A program made the translations under genes and the position numbers. The notes under the pieces are model-generated. The model was not told the DNA's origin, did no database searches, and worked only from the letters and a program-made list of their open reading frames with translations. From the NCBI GenBank assembly GCA_948099385.1, contig CANUEZ040000167.1:2066001-2130000 (forward strand): 64,000 bases of DNA. Reading direction: 5' to 3'. Positions within the stretch are counted from its first letter, which is position 1. Every line of letters starts with the position of its first letter. Positions 54,700 through 64,000 of this stretch are shown piece after piece. The DNA comes from Fasciola hepatica (lineage: Eukaryota > Platyhelminthes > Trematoda > Plagiorchiida > Fasciolidae).

Positions 54700-57645
54700 A
54701 GCTACTGGCCTTGGTAATGTGCCTGGTTTTTCTCTTGAAGCTGATCCACAACCAAGCCTTCACCTCCCATCATATCTCATTCGCTGCTCTCTGCTCCTGC
54801 CCCGTCCGACACCGTGCCTTCTCTCTCCCCGTCCCTTAGTCTAATCTCAGTCTGAAATCTCAATTCTTCCTGCCAGCCTATTCCGAAATTTGTAATAGGC
54901 TCCCCTTTAGCTTACGCAATGCCTCCTGACTGTTTGATTTTAGGCGCGCACTTGTGTTATACTTAAGAGCTCCAATGCTATATTGCTCACGAACGAGTTT
55001 CTCTCCACCGATCTGGCCCTCTAGGAGGCCTAACACGGTAACCCTGCCACCTCTGAGCCAAGGGCCAATAGATACACTCCATGCCCGACACTCCTCCCCT
55101 CTACAGCTGTGCGAAATACGGCCATTGCCATCCCCGATCCACAGCAAATTTATCTCTTGCTTTCATAAGATAACTCTGTTGCTCAACCATGTTCATCTAT
55201 TACCCATCGTTTTATTTTATTTCTCTCCTCAATATCAGTTGCTTCTCAGCTGGGGCACGTCCAGACTGCGCTTCTCTATCCCTTTTCTCTCTCTGGTTAT
55301 CCTTGATGACGGTCAACTGCACCAGGCACTTCACTGACAATCTCCCTGTCAGGTGCGCCTGGATCATATTGCTTACGGCCGTCCACCACTCGCCGTTCTC
55401 GTTGGTTCTCCTATCCACGGTCTCACATCCTAGCCAAGTTGTCCTGGCTCACACATCCCTATCGCGGTCGCTCTGCCCCCCGTAAAATCATCAATGACCA
55501 ACCGTGCCACTCCCAACGTTAAGGGGTGCGGTCAGATCCACCGCTTTGGCCGGCGCACATCGGGCTCGCAGGCCGTCGGCGACGATACGCAAGCGCAGTT
55601 AGGCTGGTGGATCCCACCTCCTGTGTTCATTTCACGAAAGGTTTTCAGGTTGAATGCCCATCGCACGGCCAATCTCACTCACTAGCACCGGTTGCGGATC
55701 GCACGCCCTAATTGTCCTCGGACTACCTCATCCAGTACTGTCAGTCCAAAATTGCGTGCTCTCCATCCTTGTTCCGCCACGGTATGCTCAACTATGGTTC
55801 CTATCATATGTTATCACTTTTCATTTTTGTCGCTGTACCACGGTTTGCGTACCTACCTATTCTGTCCTTGCTCCTATTGCCTCTCACCACATCACCTCCC
55901 GTTGCATGAAGTCACTATCTTCCTAACCGCTCTTCGCCTCCGACACACGCCAATGTTTGGTTCATCCATCTGCGGTCGTTGCTGGCTTCTATTCTCTATT
56001 CACTTGGTGTCACCCTATGCTCACAATGCCTACTGATAGCATTCTTATACCTTACTGTCCTTTGTTTTGGTAAATCCCTCATTGCCCTCTCTCCCCATGC
56101 CCCATGCCATTACGCATCAGCCAAACGCACACCCATGACCAAACCTCATATTAGAACTTGCCGCTTCAAACTTTGCACCTTTTACAGTCGCACTGATTAT
56201 CTACTCATCACCACTGTATTTTTCTTTCTTGACTCCGCGACTTCGCTGTGGTTCTTTCCATCAGGTAGCCTTTCGATTGGTCATCCTCCTGCCTTATTCA
56301 CCTGTTCAATTGACTGCTGGCACGCAGCTCTCCAGTTCCCTTGCCCCAACTCCGTCGCGCATTCAATTCTGGGACACTTTGGTTTCATTACTGGTTTGCC
56401 TATCCCGGTACTTCCCAATTTCTTCCTTCTCAGCCTCTCTCGCGTTTCATCTGCAGTAAAATAATCTGATTGGTCATGTCTTACCTGTGCCTCTTCGGCC
56501 ATTTTTCTCATTGCCTGTCCCGTTTATTGCTCGCCACCAGAGTTATGGTGTGCCTCTCAGTTTGGTTACTTTTTCGATGTCCCACCGACTGTAAATACAG
56601 CTTTACTTCCTAATGTTCACTTACAGTTCCAATTCGTTCGATCCGCTACTACCCGATTCCTCTGGTCCGTCACCACCTGTCGCACCTGCACTGATCAAAT
56701 AATTAGACCCATTCTTACCTGTTCTCTTTGACTCTACCGTTCATCTTCTCTCTTTTATGAACTGCTCGTCACAATAGTCATAACTTCTCTGCCTCCGCGT
56801 TACTTTTTTTCTCTCTGTTGAGCCACCATGTTCACCTGTCATGAGGATAATTCACCAAGATATTCCAAAGTTAATTCTACAACAATTTGATCAAACCTTA
56901 CCTGCCCCTTCCAATGACGGATAATTTCTCTCAAGGACCCCATTGATGTTGCTCCTGTTCGTCTTATATATATATTTAACCTGCACTTATATGTAAATCT
57001 GCTTTCCGCTCTGCCTCCTGCAACTTTCACCGGCCATTTCTCTTGCCTTCATCCAGCTAACCGTCATGATATGCATTCATTCCTTCCAAGTCTGTGCCTC
57101 ATATCTATCACATCCAAGCCTCCTGAATCATTCTTGACATCTGATCCACTCTTCACTTCTTGCATTGCTCGCTCCCTGTTTTACGATGAACTTAGTGCCC
57201 TGTCCGTCAACCATCCACTGCAGAGTACCAATGCTTCATTTAAATCCAATCAATTGCAGGGCATCTCACCATTTTCTCCATCGTCCCCAGCTACTGCAGC
57301 TTCTTATACCTATTTCTAGCCTTCCTCATGTACATCGGCCGGCTTCCAGATGTCCTCAATCGAACCAGTCAGACTCCTCATTCGACCTTGACTTTCAAAC
57401 TCGTCGGGGGTTTGTTTGAATCCACCCTCGGGTTCATATAAATTCGGTACATTTTCTTTGGTGTACATACACTTATCGTAGGTTCATCCCACTTTATTCC
57501 ATCTTCTGAGCATTTTTGCCCTTCCTTTTCGTGCAAATTTCTGCATTTTCGTGAATTTTGTCCGGCCATTCAATCACTTGTAGAAACTTGATCATTCACC
57601 TGGCATGCCTCGGGGGCCTTCCAAATAATCCAATATTAATAATGG
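54700..57645 (+). mobile_element. Family Y repeat, largest plus-strand copy
   Basis: About 2.9 kb of pyrimidine-rich plus strand. The 3' end (57370-57645) matches the fragment at 2950-3230 over about 260 bp (TTTGGTGTACATACAC, TCTGAGCATTTTTG, CTTGATCATTCACCTGGCA) and ends in AATATTAATAATGG. Open frames on plus (54954-55337, 55692-56036, 55979-56464) are rich in Ser, Leu, Pro, His and Cys and overlap in more than one phase, as biased composition would give. I see no RT, nuclease, transposase, LTR or terminal inverted repeat. Best current reading: a non-LTR-type or non-autonomous repeat of unknown class. The left edge is approximate. Confidence 0.5.
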
Positions 57646-60600
57646 GTAATGTACATCATCCCATACTCATGAGTCATCTGGCGAATTGAAGGGTGTGTCG
57701 GTAGATCAGCTACAATTAGCGAGGTACGACTGATAAAACTGCTACATGATAGGGGCTAGTGTTGTGGCGGGTTGCTCTAGAACTGCTACCTGTGTGGGCT
57801 CGGGTGTAATGTCTGTAGGAGAGGAAGTGCCTTCGGAGAGGCTAGTCGGTCTACCAAGAGGCCACTGGTAACTTTTTATGTCGAGTGACTTGCTTGCTTT
57901 CCCGGTATCTACAAGAGGCTCAAATGGGCTTTCAATGGCGCGAGCCAAAATCAGTCATTTGTCATTGGATGTGGAGACAGACTGTGAAAGACTATGAGGT
58001 ATGATCGACCTGAAATGCATGGGGTTTGAAGTCTGGGCATGGCTCCAGCTCCAGACTACGGTAATAAACAAAAACAACTTATAACCAATTGTTTAAATTC
58101 ATATAAAGCTGTTCAAAGGTAAATTCTCATTGGGGCGGCCAGTAATACCTGTACCGTATTCTTATTTAAGCCTAAAATCACAAGTCCAAATGGCTTGCTG
58201 ATTGAGAGAATCGAGCTATATTATTACGGGGTAGCATCTTCCCGTACTCCGGGTAAGCAACTGCATCGGAGCTAGAAAAATTACTGATTTTTGCCAAGAC
58301 ATGCCAGAGCATAGATACTTAGGACACTAAAGGAGTGGCAACTATGAGTAACTATACTTGGTAACCCGCAATGCCTTTTGCTTGTGCAGAATGAAGGCCA
58401 CCGCCGAAGCAGCAAAGTGGGTACGTAAGAGCATTTTTCTCTTTAACGGGATTGCTACTCAGCTAGTTTGGCCTAGACACTCGCACGAAACATGTGGAAC
58501 CGAATACCGTCCAATGAATGGAACTCGCTGAAAAACAGCAGTTGACGGGTTTTGGTAAATGTATTGGTTATCCCGTGTAACTGACAGGAGATGAGGGACT
58601 GAAAGGGGGCACCGGCAGGATCTGACGAGGTAAAGTGCGCCCTATCTCGGAGTCGCAGGGCGTGAGTTGGTGACCAGGTGTGTGCCGGTGCCAGGTGGAC
58701 TTAGGCAAAGAGACTTCGGAAAACCAGTAGACTGAAAGAAATAAGTCCAATCTGAATTTCTGACCTGTTGAAGAGCCTGGTGAACGTTTGCTTGACAAGT
58801 GACGTGCCACAGGGGATAACCGATGGAACTAACACAAAAGTCCTGCAGGGCGTCTGAAGTAGGCTGGTATCTTCGACCAAAAGAGATTATTATACATCGC
58901 TGGTTGAATCTGGTCTGGATGTGGGAGAGTACTTTCGAGTTGTATCGTCTTAACTATAGGCCGCTTTATTTTACTGGGAGAAAGATTCGAAAAGAAGGAT
59001 TGCCTTTAGCTAGTGGAAGACATGGTACCGAAACTGGATGTTCCCGGGGAGGGGTTGTCATTCCCAAGTAGGCCTAAGTACAGATTTCCGGTTATACACT
59101 TGGAGCACCTAAGTTCTAAGCTGTCAATTGCATTCTGGCGAATTTGGTGTCTGCGAATCCGCTACAACAGCTCCACATTTTTACTACTTTTTCCCTGGCT
59201 CCCTCGGCCTCTTACAATGGGTAAGGTCTGAGAAACTTAAGGGCAGCATCGTTGAGGAAACTTTCGCTTGCGTCGATGGTGAGGAGTGAGAGTTATTTGA
59301 TCACTTTGAGAGAAAAGTAGGCTCCGTTTCTGCTGTGCGGCCGTCAGACGGGGCTAGAACACTGAGATTTTACTTGAAAGCGAGCAAAATGATCTCGTGA
59401 AGTGTTATTATTGTGGTTATCCTGATGTCTCTGTCGTCATTAGCGTACTGTTAAGCTGGACAACACCAGCGTGAGAGTTGGCTCGGAAAAAGGGGGAGGG
59501 GAAGGAGTGGGAACAAGAAATGGCAGAAAATTCGTCAGGGAAGCCAGCTCTAAAAGTCTACATGCAGCGCTCATGGAAGGCGGCGCTAGGGCCCGCTTCT
59601 GATGAAGAGGTATTACGATACGTGGTGGGATTTTATTGCTCTATAACACAGAGTAGTCGAAAGCTTTTGTAGGTTGTCGGCGTTTCGGTCACCATGGTTA
59701 ACCTTTTTCAGACTAGTTTTACAACAGAATTAAACTGGAATGAAAGCTTAAATCAATGGGGTGTTAGTCCCAGTGTGTTTTTGATGTTGTTTTACGAGAC
59801 ACTCCAATTGGTATTCAGCACGCGGCGCTTCTGGAATGATTCACACGTTTTGGACATTTTTTATAGTTTCATCACCATCAGATGTCTGGCTGTTAAAGAA
59901 TGTGGAGTTACTTTTTGCTGGGGACAAGGGCTCTCGCGCCCCGGCAGAAACATTGACCGCATATGGCAATCCCAAATGGAAAAAGGTCGTCATTACCAGG
60001 CATTCCGTAGCGAAGCAACAGCCCGTAGACAAGAAGCACATGTGACAAGGCAGGTGTGCCTGGATGACAAAACGGTAGGGTATTTATTTTTTTGCTTCTG
60101 TTGTGCCAATCTCTTGCTTTTTGATGTTAATGTTGTCTCACTGGTGGTCACTCCTCTGAAGGGAGACAATCACATCCAGGAATGTTCACAAATGCTCCGC
60201 TGAAACGTTTACTATTTCCGTGAGGTCAAAAGCACCAGTTCGGTTTGCATGGGACACGAAATGCAAAGACAGGTAGGGTCCAACACGGCCTGAGATTATT
60301 CGATGGGATTCATAATCGACAAAACTCCGGTTATCTCAGAGATGGAGCTCTGGATGCAGCGCCAACAACGTGATAAGAACGAAGATACCCAGCTGTAATT
60401 GGGGGGTTTATTTAGGAGCACCTAGTTGAGTTGGGCCAGACACTGATTTGTGTGGACTCCGACATCTAAGGTGGTGGACCTAAATATATGATAGGTAGCC
60501 GAGCTGGCCTATCCTGAAGAAGGTACTCAGAGGTAAAGTATGGGGAAAGCACTGCAGCTCTAGACCGTGGAGCTGAGCCACTGAATCTCTATGTCTTATA

Positions 60601-61149
60601 ATGAGTTCCCTAATCAAAGATCTGAAGGATGAACAGATTGTTTGCTTTATCAGTATACTGGTCTTTCCTTAAAGGCCTGATCCCTTAAGATATAAAGATC
60701 ACGCATCTTGTAGTTGGCCCTGGGGTCTATCTGCTGCACTTCCGCTTGTTTTGGTGTGCAACAAGATTACAGCGAATCAGGTGGTTTTTTCCGGAGGCTA
60801 CGGTAAGTAGTCCCGAGGTACCCGGATTTGATTGTGGGTCAGGATTACGGGGTAGTATGGTGAGTTGCCCGTGAGATGTGGCCGAGAATTATCACTAGAA
60901 GTACTCAGTGGGATGCCATAGGCGAGATCGTAATTAGACCTGACTATACGTGAGTAATGAGATAAAACATGGAATTTGACCTGGTTGTTGGCTAAGGCAA
61001 GAACAACGGTGCCCCGTTAGAAATAGGATTGCACAGAAGTCTGACCACGTGATCTGATGGGAACAAGGTGAATGAGCTGGCAGGGGGGCCATGAAGGCGT
61101 TATATTTGAATGTACCTTCATATCCGTTATATGTGCAAATGCCCTCACT
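57646..61149. other. unassigned stretch
   Basis: No gene recognised. The longest frame, 59694-60203 (+, 169 codons), has no known motif. Frame 58568-58810 (-) likewise. A CTGATGA word at about 59598 and CGAAAGC at 59656 recall ribozyme cores but are too far apart. Confidence 0.4.
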
Positions 61150-63700
61150 TCTCGGGTTGACGGCACTAGGAACATTGAGGTATCCATTTACGGCTCACCT
61201 GAAAGAAGGGACTTTGTACAGGAGACGTTCCGAAAGTGGGAGGTTATTCAATAAGTTACCATGACGAATGAGAAGAAAATTAGAACTGAGGCTAATGCGC
61301 GATGGCGGCGCAGGTAAAAATGAAATACCGTTCCTCAGCCAGTACACCCTGTGGGTAATAAAGTTTGGACGAATAGCGGGAAACCCGCTTGTGCACAAGT
61401 TGATATAGCCGAATGACTCTGAGGTTCGGGCGCATTAGCCAAAAGGCTCGAGCTCGAGTTTTGCACACCTTTCACGATAAGAATAAAGTGAGTTTAGTAT
61501 AATCAATCCTTTGGCGATGGAACGATGGAGGTTTCTAGTTGCAGCGGAGATAGGTCTTGTCATGTTGAAGCCACTAAGAGGTTAACATTCAAGAAGTGGC
61601 CCTACACGGTGGCGGTTTACCGTGAGGCCGCTGTGTTTCAGCTCAAAGCAGCGAATAATCAGACCTATGAGCCGTCTCACCCAGGCTTTTCGATAAGACT
61701 CCTGTTTGGAGAAGTTGAAAGTAGACGAGTAGCTTAGGTCCAGGTCTCTTACTAGGGGAGAAATGGGGTTTCAGTGGCCACTGAGCAGGACGAATCCAGG
61801 GCTTATGGCACTTTCGTGGGTAAGCAGTGAATTTTGGACACCGAGAACGGCATATGCCGCGTGCTGCGCCAGGGTTCAAGTAAGTTTGCATTATCGGTGG
61901 TGTCTGCAAGTGTAACTGACAGGCTGCATGGCTTGAATATATACACCTTCTCATTATTGTAAATAAAAAGTGCCATGATGGACTGCATAAAAGGGGTCGT
62001 TTATGTACATGAGAGCAATTAGTAGGCCCAAGGCACCTCCCTGAACTACTTCACTTGTAATGAACTTGGATGATGACAGGTGATCATTGAGCAAAGCTGC
62101 TTGGGAGCGGGAAGACAAAAAGGCTGATCAGGGAAGATTAGGGTCAATAGTACCGGGGGGCAAACCTAAGACAGTGTATTGGTATGTGAGGCCCTGTCAA
62201 AGGCTTGTTCCATATCCAAAAATAATAATGACTGCTTCCCACACGTCTATTGCGGTGGTGAGTATATTAAAAAACTGTAACTAACAGGAAGTGCATGATC
62301 CGTTTTGAGTGAAGCCGTATTTGGAGAGGCTCAGGAAATAATTACCCAATAGATAACCGAGAATTCGCTCTTGAACTATCCGTTTCATCAACCTACACAT
62401 AAAAGAAGCGTGGTTGATAGGGCTGTATTTGTCGGGGTCATATAGAAATCACCCCTTAAAACGAAGTATGATGATGGAGGTCTTCCGAGGCTTTCGCACT
62501 GGTTTATTTTTCATAAACGGTGTGTATAAGTTCAGGAGAGAGGGGTTAGGCGCACTAAAACGGAACAAAGCAGAGGGAACGCATTAGGGCCGGGTCGAGA
62601 AAGTGGCTTATTCAAGTCTGCCATCTTGTTGATACCTTCTTCTTCAAAGAGATGCTAGACGGGGTGGTGTCGAATAAAAGTGGCAAGGCTGGTGTGGAGA
62701 GACTGCCACGGGGTATTGAAGAAGATGCGAAACAAGCAATAAATGCCTCCGATACAGTTTCAGGTGGGTTTTAAGATTTATATTTGTAGATCATGACTTT
62801 GGGTCTGGTGCGTGAATTATACCCAGACTGTGAGCTTAACTAACTTAACAGGCTTACGGACCTTTTGGATGGTTGAGGGCACTTTTTTGAGGATGAGCTG
62901 TCGCTTCTTAGAGCTGTTAAACTTCTCTGCTAGTGAGTTCAGGAGAAGAAATATAGGGGAGGCCCCGGACCATGAATAACTGCTCCGCAATGCTAAGATC
63001 TTGTTCACTATTGTCGATTTTCTGAGTGACGGTGGGAGATTGCGGGCCAAGGCAAAGGCAAGCTTAGACAAACACCAGCTAGGGAAGGTATATAGACAGC
63101 CGGAGGCCGATTGTGAGTCAGCCATCAGAAAAGTTGGATCCCAGTTTGACTAATCAACAAAAGAAGAAACTGGACCCCGGTTTATAATTCAGGACGATAT
63201 AGAGTGCACCGGGGTAGACTGGAGGTGTGAAGGGGCCGCAGTGTGGGAGGCATGACTCTATGGTCATCACCAGAAAAATGATGTTGTACGTGAGCCTTTG
63301 CTGCAGTGAGGCTCAAAATCAAGACGGCCGAGGGAGTGGTTTCATCGTGTAGGGTGGTTGACTGTTCGACACCGTAGACCCAGGAGTATACAGAGGATGA
63401 AGCTTGATAAAAGTGGAGGCTCGGAGCCTAATGACCAGCAGATCTGAGCGAAACTGAATTACCCTGCAGTTATTTTTCAACTGGAGGCGTGGTCAATGGG
63501 AATGTTAAAGGCGCCGATGACGGATGTGATACTATGAGCATCCGTGCTAGCAGGACGATACTTACAAATAAGTAGGCAGCTACTGTTATTTCCATCCAAC
63601 GACAGCCATACAGAATCCATAAACTGGCCAGGATTTGGATAGGGTATAGCAGGTGGGTGAATAGAGCACTGAACGTACCCCAAGAACCTACCACCTGGTC
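61150..63700 (-). pseudogene. CR1/Jockey-type LINE relic: endonuclease to C-terminus
   Basis: Minus readings follow a whole LINE ORF2. At 63470-63694 the endonuclease part reads SVWLSLDGNNSSCLLICKYR, then VIGAFNIP ('VW--I-----LLG-IYRPP', 'I-GDFN-P'). At about 62590-62640, INKMADLNKP and PGPNALP ('KSPGPD') start the RT. LFLDMEQAFDRASH (about 62195-62235) is the 'LDF-KAFD-VPH' box with its catalytic Asp. GGALGLLIALMYINDP (61993-62041) is 'PQGSVLGPLLF--YINDL'. The tail frame 61195-61398 ends RISLSSNFLLIRHGNLLNNL, the 'F--R----WN-LP' region. The YADD box itself was not found, and stops and shifts are frequent. It is the most complete LINE in the window. Confidence 0.75.
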
Positions 63701-64000
63701 GAGAAAACCTCAGGCTAGAGAAGGTTTGATAGCTCAGGATACTAATGCGAGAAACGAATTTCCATAGCCAGTTTAATATCTGGGTTAGCGTACATCACCA
63801 AAAACGTTGGTGAATTGATTTTGCATACGAAATAGCGTGCACCTATAAGCCGAAAGTGGAGGGTGGTTGTCGCTAAGCAACCACAGTTTTGGTAGAGGCT
63901 TTGTGGAGAGGGTTGCGAATGGCAAGGTAAGTGGGATTGAAGTTGGAGGGATATCATCTTATGGACAGAGTTCAGTGAAGTGGAAAACCTCTCACAGAGC

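Noticed and set aside
55979..56464. 161-codon frame with hydrophobic stretches
   Set aside because: Same reason: inside family Y, with an overlapping open frame in another phase.
59590..59700. Hammerhead ribozyme (CTGATGA ... CGAAAGC)
   Set aside because: About 58 bases separate the two core words, with no long helix visible between them.

Overview
The window reads as a transposon graveyard from a eukaryotic, metazoan genome. There are no operons and no dense long ORFs. Three retrotransposon classes are present: BEL/Pao LTR elements, Penelope-like elements (PLE) with a GIY-YIG endonuclease, and CR1/Jockey-type LINE relics. That combination fits an invertebrate. Flatworm elements of this type (Sinbad-like BEL/Pao, PLEs whose last domain ends in an NPSL...LPWP motif) make a flatworm, perhaps a tapeworm, my best guess, but no host gene was recognised that could settle it.

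Layout. 1-5 kb: a pyrimidine-rich repeat of unknown class (called family Y here) on the minus strand, a second fragment of it on the plus strand, then unassigned sequence. 5.1-6.9 kb: LINE reverse transcriptase relic (-). 11.0-13.8 kb: a possible RT relic and another family Y copy (-). 14.5-15.3 kb: a quasi-repeat of CGGTTT-like motifs. 15.4-17.6 kb: a PLE composite with a 593-bp inverted repeat, a second PLE's RT fragment and a 211-bp palindrome of PLE 3' ends. 21.2-22.0 kb: LINE C-terminal relic (-). 23.3-24.9 kb: probable family Y copy (+). 27.3-31.2 kb: a decayed BEL/Pao element (-) with linker, RT and integrase pieces. 31.7-35.9 kb: a young BEL/Pao element (+) with 98.8% identical LTRs, a perfect 5-bp target duplication and one open gag-protease frame, but without most of pol. 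35.9-36.7 kb: LINE and PLE fragments. 38.4-44.9 kb: an older full-structure BEL/Pao element (+) with gag, protease, RT, RNase H and integrase, all broken. 45.0-45.6, 51.3-52.0 and 61.2-63.7 kb: further relics (-). 54.7-57.6 kb: the largest family Y copy (+).

The most interesting objects are (1) the young BEL/Pao element, which keeps its particle-forming and protease functions in one open frame after losing its polymerase, and (2) the PLE locus, with nearly perfect inverted arms and a zero-spacer palindrome of the element's 3' end. I found no convincing host protein-coding gene, rRNA, intact tRNA or CRISPR array. All homology calls come from reading translations against remembered family motifs; no search was run.
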